Part shown: positions 9,764-23,400 of the stretch, one piece after another
How positions within the stretch are numbered: position 1 is the stretch's first letter
How the letters are laid out: each line of letters starts with the position of its first letter
Assembly (NCBI GenBank): GCA_036345935.2
Contig: JADWOT020000001.1
Location: 24,693,886-24,757,885, forward strand
From: Taenia hydatigena
Taxonomy: Eukaryota > Platyhelminthes > Cestoda > Cyclophyllidea > Taeniidae
DNA: 64,000 nucleotides
Direction of reading: 5' to 3'
Made by a program: the position numbers and the translations under genes
Notes under the pieces: model-generated
The model's input: only the letters and a program-made list of their open reading frames with translations
Told to the model about the DNA's origin: nothing
The model's database searches: none

Positions 9764-12700
9764 CAGGATACGCTGCTACTTTTGACAAGGCGAAGGCTGC
9801 AACATGGAGAAGCGAACACACCTCTGTCAAGTATTCACATTGTGTGAATCGATTTGTACTTTAATTGCCCTTGTTTCCTATTCTACCTCCTGTCTGACTG
9901 TCTTAATTTTTTTCTTTTTGGACGAAATTGGATTCATTCAAGCAGAGTGCTCGATGGTTCTGTTTAGAGTAAGTGCATCATTCTCAATTCATTGAAGTGA
10001 GGCTAATGCCACTGATCTTGTGAGAAGTTGTTATAAACAGGTAGTGTGTGTGTGTGTGTGTGTATTTGTGCAAGTTTCTGCCATGAAGATCGGAGTAGGA
10101 GTTTAGACTCCAGCAAAGACGTCGCAACTGCTTTAGCTAATATCCAATGTATGCGAGCGTGTTGGTCAGATTGTGTTTAGTAGAAGACCTAGAATTTGCA
10201 CTCAGTATCTCTGAGGTGCCAGTTAAGGGTCTTAAAGACAAAGGCCACGACACTGGTTAATTAGGCGAGAAAAGCTTGGGCGTGTCATGTAGACGTTTCT
10301 AGGTCTAGAATTTAAACAATGAGATCCGGATTTTCAAAAGGAAATATTTGGACACTTCGCAAAATATATTGCTTGCCATTCCCTTGAGCTTGAAGGAATT
10401 CATTGGCTTTATCTTTCAGCAGAGATGATTAAGAGGTTTTGAGCTGCATAATTTTTGTGCCCATTAAAGAGTTTAGGGGCCCTCACCAATTAAGGCGGAA
10501 TGGGTATGATGCGCTACTGATTGACGTTTATAAGTAGGGTATAATTTTGAGTATTGGATCTGTTGATTGTACTCGCACTGCAAGGCCTTATAAAACGCTT
10601 CAAAACTAATTTTGTCATATTTTTAGCCATGCGCCAAAAGATGTTTTGATTGCCATTTACGATTATAGACGCCAAGGAATATTGCGCACTTTTACACTGA
10701 AACAAGCCTCAAGTGTCGCCGTGATTATAATTTCAAGCTACAGCAACTTAGACATTACTTTTGTTCAGTGCACGCAAGTAAAGCGTCTCATGCAGATGAG
10801 AATGAAACATTGATGTAGCATAGGTTTCAGAGCCTCACAAAACCATAAAATTCGCGGTCCAGCATCTGCACCTTGGTTTTAATTTAAGAAGGGGTATATT
10901 CAGGTTGGGGATTACTAGAACCATGTCGATAATTAGCAGTTGTCAAAGGAGATGAAAAAGCGTGAAATCCACGACTTCGCTTTTGCTGGCATTAGTGGTT
11001 GTCAAGCCCTTTTAGTAAAAACTGCCTTATGCTGCAGTCCAGAAAAATCCAAAGGGAACAGCTAGTAAATTTTGATTTACTATTCTCCGCTGGGTGGCAG
11101 GCACAAAGTTTTCATCGAAGGAGACGTCAACAAAGTGTTTTGTTTGCTGTGTGCTGTGCTCTTTCTAAAACACTAGTAGCATTCCGTTTATCCTCCTGGC
11201 ATCCGGCGCATGGTGGGGATTTCCCTTGTCCCACCTTCCATGGCCAGTACAAAGCTACTTGCTGAACTCTGAACTGCGGACTCGGCGTTTTTAGCGGGTA
11301 CATTTGAGAGTTACTATGCTTAAAATTCGCAAATATAGCACGTAGATCAAGCTCGTGACCGATTTCTGGCTACTTAGGTGACAAATCAAATCAGATCAAA
11401 GGGGAATGTATGGGAAATGGTAAAATATCGACTGATTGAATTGTCAAAGCTTTGACATCCTCCATCCAAGCTGGATGGTTAAACTACTCACTAGCAGAAA
11501 GCGAGTGTAGCAGCTGAGATCAAGTCGAAATTGCGCCAAGCCGAAAGCGGATTCGGACCAAATCGCCTTCGAAAATGGTTCAGAAAGATGGGACTCTAAA
11601 AAACCAGTAGGTAAATCGTTTTTGCAGTTTTCTTGGGACTTCTACAATCACACTCATGGAACAAAACCAAAAAACCTTCAACGGAAAATAACTTCAACAT
11701 CTACACGTGCTATTAGGAGACCGCACTTGGAAGCACCCTGTGCGATTTTATTTAGGCAGGGTACAAATGCTATCAAAGATGACTGCTAGCTGCTATTTAT
11801 AACTTATGCTGTTTGTTGATCACATCCCACTCCTATCACAAGATGTGCTATTGGACTCATTAGTTCGTAGCAGGCCTTCTGGGTGAAAACAGCATGCCCA
11901 AGTATTCGTGCATGCACTTGTATATCCATCCCGTCGTATCAACAGGGCCGCTACAATTTCGTATTCCTCTAGACACCAGCACGTTCAGAACGGCCTCAGC
12001 CCAGCCCTCGTCCTCGATTTCAGCCCGACGCTGTAGTCACTCTAGTCGATTAGACAGCACTCTTGTTGGCCAAGAATAGCAGACACAATAATGCTGTGGT
12101 GGCGGTAGTCGTTGAAATCCTTCTACCTATTTCTGTGCCCTGTAGACGATTCTTGGATAATTGTGGTCGGTCTTAGCTACATAACTTGGGAGGATGCAAA
12201 GCTGGAACACTTTGTGCAGTGCATTTCAGCAGGCAACTTTGTTTGCCTCATCACACGCTAATTCTTACCATGAGTTATCCTATTTGACGTGTGCTCCAAT
12301 TCCTTGCCATTGACATTCACCTTAAGGAGCGATGCTCCCATTTTCAGCAAGAGGAGCTCTCATTATTCCTTTCCATCCTTCAAGCTTGGAAGCTTCTAAT
12401 GCAACTTTTGTGACATCGAACGCTTTTGAGAATTAGTTGGAATCGCTCTTCAAACTACGGTTGAAGTATTCGTCGTGGAAGTGACTTTGGTTTCACCCTT
12501 AATTTACCATACCTTGAGTACCATGCTCTGTGTTTTGACCCTAAACAAAAAGATAAAAACCAACCAGTACAATAAAAATTCGCATGATCTTGACGATACT
12601 AAAACTACCTGTTTTGCTACCTCTTTTGATTTTAGGGACATTTAAGGCTTTCCTGTGCTATCACTAGGTGGCGTGGCCTCCTGATCTTTCTGTATGTCTG

Positions 12701-13681
12701 TATCACGTGTTCTACTGAAGTACTATGCCTGCATTCGTTGCTGGAGAAGTATTGGGGTGCCACATTGGGATATACCTTAAAGTGGATGAGAGGATATGCA
12801 AGGACAGCTAAACAGAGTAATTCGAAATTGCATCCACCATCAGCACTTACCTTGACTCCACGTTTTGTAGGAATGCTAGCAACAATTGAAGCGACTCGAA
12901 TCGCGAGTCATCTACAAAAGTTTCATTGTGAGACCATCCACTGTGCTTGAATGAAGACCTTCATCGCCCTACTAGCTAAAGTGGACTCCGAGATATTGCG
13001 TGAAGTGTTAATAAACTGAGAACTGGGTATAAGGAAGAAGGGTTGCAAGGCTTCATTTTCATAGAATTACTTTGAACTCTATCTTTTTACTTTAAACATT
13101 TCTTCCTTTATACCGGTTTCATTAAGACCAACACCGAACATGAGGTGACCAGTGCACTTGATCTTCTCCTATAGCCGTGCCCAAACAGAACTTGTCTCCA
13201 AATTTAGATGCATTTTCTAAAAAAATAGGTCACGTTGCAATTAGATAACACCTCAATCGCACACAATGTTAACGACTGGAGCCGTTAGCTCGTGAATGCC
13301 TTCATACAGCACCCACAACGCTGGGTCAGCCAAGGGAAGCATTCCAAAGGGAAGGAAAGACTGTAGTAACTGGGTTGATTGTTTACCTTTTCGTTTAGGT
13401 TATGTGGTCGCTTCAGTCGTTGTCTCCGTTCTTCCGCCAGATTTATAACCTCCAGATCCTGCCGGTTGTCTTTTCACCCTTCTGCACGCATTACGACCCC
13501 CTTCACCTTTAGGAAAGACTTGAGTTTTCACATGCCTTTAATTCTGGCACCAATCACCATCGAAAAGATTAGCTCAATGCTCGAAACCGGTTTACGCGTT
13601 GTCGCGGGTGTTAAGATAACGCCATAGAAAGAAAGAAGAGTCACCAATAAGAATTTTACAGGAGCGAAATTCCTCACTAAC
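9764..13681. other. Intergenic region between cyclins 1 and 2
   Basis: No recognisable exon. Contains a (TG)n run at about 10043-10063. The part near 13285-13340 weakly resembles the dispersed repeat seen at 31430-31520 (shared tagctcgtg...cagcac pattern). Confidence 0.5.
10043..10063. repeat. (TG)n microsatellite
   Basis: About ten TG dinucleotides in a row, read directly. Confidence 0.9.
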
Positions 13682-16600
13682 ATGCGTAAAAACTGTGAGT
13701 CTTCTCTTATTAAGTCAACATCTTTCACAGGATGCTCACGCCTTAAGCCTTCACTTATTCATTTTATTTATTAATTTAAAATCCATCGATTAATCGATTA
13801 AACGCTCATTACAATGCATAATTTGATCTAAATAACTTACAGTTGGTGCGAGTTCCGTCAGAGAGGAGCTGCTGCTCTCTGAAACCGTTGGATTTACCAA
13901 CAGGAAGATGATAGACTACGACAGGCGGTGTGAATTGGACTCCTCGTCATGTAATTCACAATCAAAAAAAAGTGGGTTCACTTTGTTTAGAAATGAATAA
14001 ATAAAGTTGTTTGCATTCTTTATTTGTAGCTTTTATGAACGGTTTCCGTTGTTTGATAATTATTGTTTAACCGCCTTCCTTTAGATGTTGAATGCAGTCC
14101 AAGTGGTGGCAAATGTAACCGAGATGCAAGTCCAAAGAAGGGTAAATTATGCAAGCCTCCTAACCTCTGCCTTATTAAATTAAAAAAATTTATGTACCAA
14201 GTCTATTGTATGTTATTTAAAAGGTAACAATAACTGCACTTACTCTTTGTTAGGCCATTCAGTTTCAAGACGGCCGAAGGCAATCAACGGTAGGTCTTAT
14301 TCTTCCTATTTTCCCGTTTTTTTTGTTAAATGTGCGCACAATTATCCAAGGGTATTAAAATGTCTCTGTAACCTCAAGACCTTTACATCCAACGTCGTTC
14401 AATCAGCTAAGCTATGACTACTTGGTAAGGAAAGGTATTCAAATCATGGCAAATGTCAAGCATAAGTCAATCAGGCCCTTCTAGACCTGTTCATAGTCTT
14501 CTCACCCCCCAATTTATGCACGTTCCATGGTGCCAATTACAGATCGTCGTCCTTTTCAAAGTTAACCAAAAAGTAATTTTTCAATCCTACAAACATAGTT
14601 GAGGTATCGGTGAAGATTGGAAACACGGCGCCTGCTGGGAAGGATCCTAAAAAGACCCTGACAGATTCCATCTGTGCTATGGAACAGGAACCAACACCAG
14701 CTCCTGAAGAAGGTGACTGTTTGATCCTCATAGTTGTATACTGTCAAAATTGGACAATGTGAATAATGTACTCATTTTGAACCAACAATGAAGGCTGCGA
14801 TACCATTCAATAATGCCTAACTAACACGATCCATGCCTTTGTTACAGGAATAAAATCGGATCCAGTTCCAGCCAAATTTGTTACTTCTCCTAATCCAGGA
14901 ATAGGTAATGTTGACCCTTCATGGTTGAGCCGCCTTGCCCTTCAAGACATTTTATAATTGTATATTACCATATTCGTGGAGTTAAAGCAGAAATTCCTTT
15001 ACTAACCTCCAAAACACTGTTACCATTTGATCCTTTTCTTGCTGGGTTTCATTTTTAGGGGAGTTGTGGAAAGCGGGCACAAATGACAATGTTTACGGGT
15101 TCAATCTAACAGGTAGTATTTTTCGGATTCCTGCTGCATTATTAATGCTTTCGCAAATTGTTACCGTAAAAGGGCTTTATATTCGAATTAATGCCATAAG
15201 ATGGGATTTGTCTGGTCTTTTTGAGTCTGCAAAACCTTTCTCAAGGTAACACTGCTTTCATTCGTGATTTGTAATGTTTGAGCAAGGATTGACACTGCTT
15301 CCTGCCATGGATTCTGCAAACTTTAGTCATTCTTCACAGAAGCACGATTGATTATCTATGTGAGATCGTGTGTCTCTCTTTTAGGAGGGAAATCAGATCC
15401 AGCTCCTGCGAAGTTTGTCACTTCGCCTAATCCGGGAATAGGTAATGTTATCTTTCATAGTTGGGTATTTACGAGCAAATTATCCATCGTTGTTGTCGAG
15501 ACAGATAGTTTCTTATCCGCTGCCTTTCGCCTCTAGGAGAAACTTGGAAAGCCGGTACTGCGCAAAATATGAGCACATTTAATGATACGGGAGGTAATTC
15601 CTTTTCTTTTTTTGCGTACAGACGATTTAGGTACGTATTTTCATAAATACTGTCACGTAACGATGAAGATCATGACCAGTATAAGCATTATTCTTCAACT
15701 TTAGAATTAGACTTACCGCAATCTCCCAACCCATCTAGACCAGAAGGTAAGTTTTACATTTTGCGGGAATTTACTTTCGAATAAGAAAATATGAATACAG
15801 AGTCTTCGCTTTTCTTTTTTAAATGAAATTGCATCCATTAATGAATGATGATTTTTTTTCGAATTCCTTGAAGAAAGTGGCCAGAACACAAATTATCCTA
15901 TGGATGAAATGCATCTACTTCCGGGTATGCATACACCTTTCTGCACATCCTACAATTTGTATTGATAGGCAACTGATATTCTAAAAGCATTTCCCGAATC
16001 TCAGGTGCTACTTAATTCCGTTTTAGTAAACAGGCCCATCAAATTTTCGCGCTATTTTTACCTTGTCTAAGGTGTCGTTATTTACATTTCCTCAAGCTTC
16101 GCATTGCTGTACATTTGATGTCTATTACTTATAGCCACGCAACCTGTGCAGCTTAGTGCTCTTCCACGTCACCTACAGCGAACGAATGTACTAGGCATCC
16201 ATCTTGGAGAGTTCTGTGAGTTTACGTTACTTGTATAGATTTGACATTATCACGAAAATTCATGTTGGCAAGCGTCAGATTTCTCAAAGACAAGACATGC
16301 AAGTACAGCAGTTTACATCGTGGGCTTCATTTGGAGCAATCATACACATAAAGCAACGTATCACTCAGCCATTCCCCGCAGGCAGCGATGCTGAAGAAGT
16401 TATAGCAGCAAGTCATGCATGGAGATCCTTTCAGGTGTAATGTATCGTTGATTCAAAATCCATTTTCAGTAAAAACAGTAACAATTAGTCAGTGCATGAG
16501 TGGTTTACTCATTATTTACCATACGTGTACCATTTTGCTGGATTCAAAGTCATTAAATACCAACTTTTAGGTTGGATGCATAAGCTTATGTGAGTGTCTT

Positions 16601-18421
16601 AATACCATTAACATCCTCCAGGCTTCTTTCTTGTCGCTTGTCAGTAAGATCATGTAACTGTGCTACTTATAAAATTGTGTACATAATAGCAGTGGCATCC
16701 TGCGAACGCGTAGATTGCTTGGCCACATTACTTCAATTTCATTTTAGTCACAGAAGAGCAGCTGGCAGAGGATGATGATTACCAAACTGTTGAGGTTGTG
16801 CACGATAACCGAGATCCGATTGCCCCTTATCTTCGTGAAGAGAATGAAGTGGTTCCGGTACCTTAATTTCCTATTTTTTGCTATATTCAACGCATGAATA
16901 ACAAATCCTTAATGCCATTTGTAGGTTGAATGGAGTGATATACAAGAAGATCGTGCAGTGCTGAATAGTTACAATAAATGTTTCCTTGCCAGAAGTAGAC
17001 TCACGCCTTCATTGCGTGCTGCGCTTCTCGACTGGCTAACAGCGGTAGGATTAGGGAGATTCTCTGTCCTTCTTAGTTGTTTACCAAGGTCGGCGAGTTT
17101 GGCTTTTTTCTCCCCTTTTTAATAGATGCAAGTGTCTATGGATTTGGATACAATCGTCTTACATATTGCCGCGTTGATTTTAGACCGCTACACCTGGATT
17201 CACCCCGTAACTACGGGACAGTACATCCTTTTTGCAATAGCGACATTCCTAGCAGCAGCCAATTTAACTCCTCGCACACTAGAAATCACAGTTCTGGTTG
17301 ATACACTGATTCAGTTCTCCAACCATGCGCTCAAAAAGATGGATGTTCGTTTGTACTTTCCAATCGAAGCATTAATGGATTATATACAGCTCAAATTTTT
17401 ACACCTTGCGATTTCGTTTTAGCTTTGTAACATGAATTTAGAATTGCAGGAAGGATTCCCTATGGCTCTAACGCAAGCCATACCACACCGCTTTCTCAAT
17501 AACTGTATGTTGGCGATGCATGACTTGAATAGACTTACCGATAGAAGATGGGTAAATACTTTTGGCTCAAATGCATAGTCCTTATCATCGTCACCATCAC
17601 CATCACTAACTCTTTTGCATTTTAGTTCGTAGCCCTGTGTCTCTATTGCTTTGATCTAGGGCTGCTTGATTGGAGGCTTGTCAGATATCCTGCTAGTATG
17701 AAATGCGCCGCAGTAGTATTCCTCATTAGATCGATTCTACCAAATTATTGCACCTGCAGACATTGTGACCTCCATAACGACAACAGTGGATGCCAATACC
17801 ACCGAATAGAGCCATGGACGCCAGAACTGGCAAGTGCTATCCATTATCAAGACACGCCTGAATTGCATGAAGTTGCTCAAATCTATCTGTCATCGTTCAA
17901 TGAAGCCCAACGTCTAATCAATACCGACATTCCCCAGTTTGTGCCAAATTGTAGTCCACCATTCGAGGTAATTATGGAAAAAAAATTTTTCAGAAATAGG
18001 TGTAAATAAATGACAAAGTGCTTGCATTAGGCCATCGAAATCTGAAGTTGCTAATTTTACGTATGCACAGTTGAGTTTCTAGCCTTTACCAGAATTATGC
18101 TTTGGGAAGAAAAAAAGCAAAGCTATTTGCTTACTTTATGCAAAGTAAGTTTACCCCTCCCAAAAAAGGCGATGAATCAGTTTTGACTGTTAATAAAACA
18201 GGAGCTTTAGCCTGGTAGTGCTAGAGTTAATTCATCAGAATGCTTCCCTTCCTGGATCAGCAAAACAGACTGCATAAATAATGCTTAATAAAAATGGTTT
18301 CTCGCTTTTCTTGCCTATTTTATTTTTTTTTAATAACCCACAGGCTGCGTTTCGCAAACATAGCTATCCGGCCTACCTGGGAATGTCATTAAGAAGAGTT
18401 CGAACACTACCTTTTATTTAA
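13682..18421 (+). CDS. Divergent A/B-type cyclin 2
   Basis: Core exons: 16748-16857, 16925-17044 (120 nt), 17126-17344 (219), 17450-17551 (102), 17626-17967 (342), 18344-18421 (stop TAA). The cyclin fold is visible in LTPSLRAALLDWL, IVLHIAALILDRYTW, AIPHRFLNN and SMKCAAVVFLIRSI. The N-terminal part comes from phase-1 small exons 14085-14141 (57 nt), 14254-14289 (36), 14599-14712 (114), 14848-14904 (57), 15059-15112 (54), 15385-15441 (57), 15537-15593 (57), 15705-15746 (42), 15874-15924 (51) and 16135-16215 (81). A further 18-nt exon at 14543-14560 is possible. A start at 13682 (ATG CGT AAA AAC T|GTGAGT) fits the phase but is a guess. Exon 16135-16215 resembles the destruction-box stretch of cyclin A (QRTNVLGI). 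The exon for helix 5 is about nine residues shorter than in cyclins 1 and 3, and the usual CDK-contact Lys and Glu are not seen. Confidence 0.72.
14848..15593 (+). repeat. Intragenic duplication of an exon pair in cyclin 2
   Basis: Exons 14848-14904 and 15385-15441 encode near-identical peptides (both end PAKFVTSPNPGI). The exons that follow them, 15059-15112 and 15537-15593, share the pattern G-E-x-W-K-A-G-T. A two-exon block has therefore been duplicated without frame change. Confidence 0.88.
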
Positions 18422-20447
18422 AGAATTGCTTTCTTCAAAAACGCCACAACAATTGAACCTGGCTGTCTCGAAAAAGGCGTTTACAATGGCGAAAAACATG
18501 AACATTCAGCTCCATGTTTACATATCGTGAATTCAATCCTCCAAGAGGAAGGAGTATCTTCACTTATTCAAAAAAAACTTTGTATTTAACATGGATAGAT
18601 TTTTATTCACAGATCATACATAAGGGCTAGGCTCGCCGTTCATGGATCGCACCTGCGATACCAGGTGTTACTTTTGGGTTAGCTACTCCCTCTTAAGGGT
18701 AAGCGTAGTCGTCGATATTACTTTTGTCGATTGAATTGTACAGATGGCAAAAAGCATCAATTCTAAAGCAAATTAGCGAAGAACAAAAGTTGGGAACTGA
18801 CTCCCTTTACGATTTTCCTTTCGTTCACCACAGTATTGTAAACAAGTGACTCGTCCTAATGACTCGTTGGAATGAGTCAAAGTGTGTTCATTTCAATTTG
18901 GTCAATTTAACCTTTTTTTAAAATTCATAGCTGACCTCTCCTTTCTAGATTTTGGCGCGCGTGACTGACCCCTTAATCAATAGGTAGTCAAAGGTGGAAT
19001 TCGAGTGGGCATGCTTGAAAGGGGAGCATAACATTTTTATCAGCAGCGTATGGAAGAATAGGGTAAACATAGGGGTGACGCAGAAATCGTGTCCCCTAAC
19101 CCCATATACAGAGGCCGAGGCCACGTTTTGCTACCATTTTCACGATTCTTCTCGAAAATCATAGTCACCCACAAAACGAGACCGTAGATGATACGGTGGA
19201 ATTTGATACACGAAGATCGGCATTTATTTGCTGTAGGTTAAGTTGGCAGATTTAATGAGCGACTCATCTGTACGACAGACCTTATTGGCGAGAAGTCATT
19301 TTGCGGGTGATATGCAGCAACTACCGCAAGCCAATAACTTCATAAGAAAACTGGATTCGTATTTTCTGAGCGCGATGTAATTTGCTACCATTAGATCTGT
19401 CCCTCCATTTGCTAGTTTCTGATTCCGTCCTACTAAATGCTAAAGTATAGAAATCGCCATTTGAAGGCTGTTGTGAGTCCGAATCGTCCGCTAAGCCAGA
19501 TCTTTGATGGTGTGACGAAATCCCCATACAGTAGGAACGCTACTTATTTTTTATCAGTAGAATGTGCTGCAAGTAGGAACTGGTGTCTTGATTATCGAAT
19601 CCTCCGCACAAAAACTTTACTAGAGAGGATTCATCCAGATGATGATACTGGAAGCAAAAGGAGGAGGAAATCAATGTGATGGTTTTGAAGCACACGAGGG
19701 AGCCAACTTATTTATTTGTTAGTAGACTACATTAGCAAATCAGGTTAAGAGTCTTGATTATCGAATCACCGGAACAACAGACTTTGTTGAGGGGAATTCA
19801 TTTCCAGGATGATGCTAGAGTCTAGAATATTTCCTACAGCAAGTAAATGATGAATTCATATCGTTTCCAGTCATGACTTTTGCCTTCAAACAAAGCAGAA
19901 GAACGGATTGTCGCATCCTCAAAAGCAAGACTAATTGTCAAGTATAGAGCCGTTTAGAGGTCCACTTTAGCTCTGCGCAGGAATCAAGAGTGGTAATTTA
20001 CAAACATTTGACTACTTTTGAGCGCCTATGTAGTGAGTCGTCACAGATCTAGTGACTCCCAGCAAATACCTTACTCCTGTAATAATTTAGCCTATGTAAC
20101 TTAAGTGCAGAAGCTTCCAGACGCGTTGAAAGGCTCCACGACCTCCATAACAACTCCAAGCGCCGCAACTTTACCTGTGCAGTGAAACACATCACCCGAA
20201 CTGTTATCTATACTGCACCCATCACCACTAACTCACAGATACGCAGGCTACGTTGCCTAGGCCTTAGTAATGCCCTTGAACCAAATCAAGTGAACAATGA
20301 TCCAAGAAAACTGGCCATTTAGCTTTGGCGACCTTCACGAACACTGATCACACCCAGCTATGCTAAATGGGCGAAAAGGATTTGCAAACATTCGTCTTTC
20401 CAAATACAAGTGAGGTGGTAGTGAATATACGACCTGTAGTCATCAAT
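18422..20447. other. Intergenic region between cyclins 2 and 3
   Basis: No exon recognised. A short phrase repeats inside it: tcttgattatcgaatc at about 19587 and 19752, each followed by a related stretch (acaaaaactttac/acaacagactttg, gaggattcatccagatgatg/gggaattcatttccaggatgatg), which shows a local diverged duplication of about 165 bp. Confidence 0.5.
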
Positions 20448-23400
20448 ATGAGTCAAAACTCTGAAGTGAAAAGGTAAGCAAAGTTGAACAATGTAATACC
20501 ATCAATTTCTTGCAGTTCATCCTACCAGAAACGTATTAGCGATTCCGAATCCACTGAACGGGTAGTTCAAAGTTCGTGCTACAACTTTCTTTATCGGACA
20601 CTACTCTATCGCATTAATTTTACATTCAATTCTCTTTTTTAATTTTCTCCCAAAGAAAACGCTTGCGGTCTGTCCGTAAGGAAAGCGAAACCAAAACAAC
20701 CACAAGTAGAAGCAAGTATGTAATGCTGCCTTCTCGAGTGTGCGTGATTACTCAGCACAGCAATGTGATGGTTGGCCTTTGTTATTCCTTTACAGAGCAA
20801 AAAAAAATGCAAGGTCCGGGAGCGAATGCAGCAACGCAATTGCCGCCAAAGCCATATATAGGTAGGCTTTATTGAACGCCTCTTACTAACATGTCTCCAT
20901 CACTTCCTGCCTTATTTAGCGCCCTGTTTTTATGCCATTAGAATGGACTAGAGCTTATTTAAAAACTACGATTTAACGCCTCCAACTATCTACCCCTTGG
21001 CTGTAACCAATAAGTAAATCACTTTCAAGATTGAAGCCGTCAACTCGAGAGGAACTCCGCACTCGAACTAATGATCAAACATTTCTCTCATTGTAAAAAG
21101 TTCAAACTTTCTAAGATGAAAAAAATCTATTGTTGAGGAAAAGAGGTCATGCGAAGCTAGCAAATGTGGGTGAAACTATGACACCACAACAGTGACCAAA
21201 ACTGCGAAGACTAGAGGGATCACGTAAAGCGCTTTTCGTTACCTGACTTCCTTCATCCTTGGAGTGGCATCCCTGGCGACCTCTTTGATCAGTGCTCCGC
21301 CCCGACCAACAGGAAGTGGTATTTGATCCCAGTGTTAGTGAGGTATTAAGTAGATTTCCGATGGGCTTAGAGTCGCTTCCACGTGTTGACTTAGATAGCT
21401 TTGTATTGTTCACGGCCAGACGATGCCTTCACAGCAAGTCCTTCCCGATGCCGATTGGTGGATGAACGCATTCCTGCTGCTTTGGAGCCTTCCAGCCGCG
21501 AATCCGAGGCCCATGTGGTTACCAAGCCTGCAACGGAGATGATAATCATTAATGTTGTCGAATATTACAAATTTGGCTCCAATTCGGCTCTAAAGCATCC
21601 CCTTGCAGAGTACAGTGTGGCATCTTAAATTCCGCCATCCACTGCATGCCTTTGTCGACATTCAAACTAAACGTTAAGTCTTTCAAGTCAAGATTTATCT
21701 CTATGCGAATCAAGATCACTCAAAGGCTGCTACCAATCTACGGAGGGCATGGAAACCTATGAAGATTGGAGACTTCAGACATGGATTGAGCGCGTGTCAC
21801 CGAGAATGAAATCACGTCGCTGAGGAAGAGCTAGGGATCATGGACAATTTCTCACCTGCTTTTCTTAACTTTAGAAATGGCGAATGCGCAATTGATGGCA
21901 CGAGTTAAACGAAGCATCCGAACAATGGAAGGGACCGCAAAAAAGAACCTCCAAATTCTTCCTTCAACCTGCGAGTTCATGCGCACCTTCAAGGGCCGGT
22001 GGAATAGGAAGAGCCGTGACACATTTAATGACATCCAGATGTATCCTCTCGACGAGTACACCGACGCTGAATCGAATAGAGAGATGCTCTACTTTAGACG
22101 GGTAGGTCGAGTTTTGCTGCTCAGCCGCCGTGTCACTTCCACCCAGATTTTACACTATGAGTTGATTCGCGATGACAGTCTTATCCAGGAGTACAATTCC
22201 AACTGCCTTAGCATGAGTGAACTCACTCCATCTCTGCGAGCCGTCCTCTTTAATTGGCTAATAAGGGTAATGCAAGGAAAGATAATTCTGGCACAGCAAC
22301 ATGCCTGATTCACAGACCATTCTCCCCTTTCTTCTCACCAGGTGCAACAGTACTGCAAGTTTCCCTCAGAAGCCTTGCACATCGCCACGACGCTAGTGGA
22401 TCGTTTCACCTGGCGTAAAATGACGCGTCCTAACAAGTACCAGTTGGTGGGCGTTTCAGCTGTTGTCCTGGGAGTGAAACTTACAGCTCGCAAATGGCCT
22501 CTGTCTCTCGATGATTTGTGCTATCTTACCAATAATACGTATTCTAAGAAAGAGGTTTGTTTGCAAGTTCTTCGTAAACTCCCTTGATTACTTTGTAAGA
22601 GTTAGTACCAACACAAAGGAGCTGGAGTAATAGGGGGAGGTATGGGACAATGCCGTCCAGAGGAGTTGAAAATACAAATAAAGATGTGATCAACTTTTTC
22701 AGTTATGTAGAAGTTCTAATCCATAATTACAAGAAGCAGCCAAGCCTTATTTTTCGAAGGATTCTTTGACCCTGCTTCAGGTGCACAGGAAAGAGGAGAA
22801 AATGCTCAAGACCTTCGATTTCAACCTCGTCTGTCCCATCCCGCACACCTTCATTGGATTTAGTCTGATTGGGCTTGAAGATTTACCCAAAGGAGTGGAT
22901 GAGCGTATGGTGTGTTAAGTTCCTTCTCCTTATTTTTTAAAGTCGAGTTAACCTTACAAATGGCGCCTCCCCGACCCTAGGTTGTCCTCCTTTGTCGCTA
23001 TATATTCGACCAAGGACTAACGGAGTTGTCTCTGGCACAGTACTCCGCCAGCTTAAAGTGCGCTGCGGCGGTATACCTCATCCGTCATCTTCTTCGACGC
23101 ATCTGTCAGTGTCCTCTTGAGAACCGTAACAACTGTCCATTTCACAGCATGGCTCCGTGGACAGATAAGATGGCCGGTGTCACGGGTCACAGGCAGGCAA
23201 CACCTTTGAAGAGAGTCGCTTTTACCTACGGCTTGATGCTTATTGAAGCTCAATTCTTTCTCAATGAGACGACACCAGGATTAATGACAGGATGTGGATC
23301 ATCATTCAGGGTAGGGGAAATTTTGAGCCGTCTTGAATAACTTCTTCCCTGTCTTTAGGCCGCTTTCAAGAAGCATAGTCAGGAGAGATGTCTGTGCATA

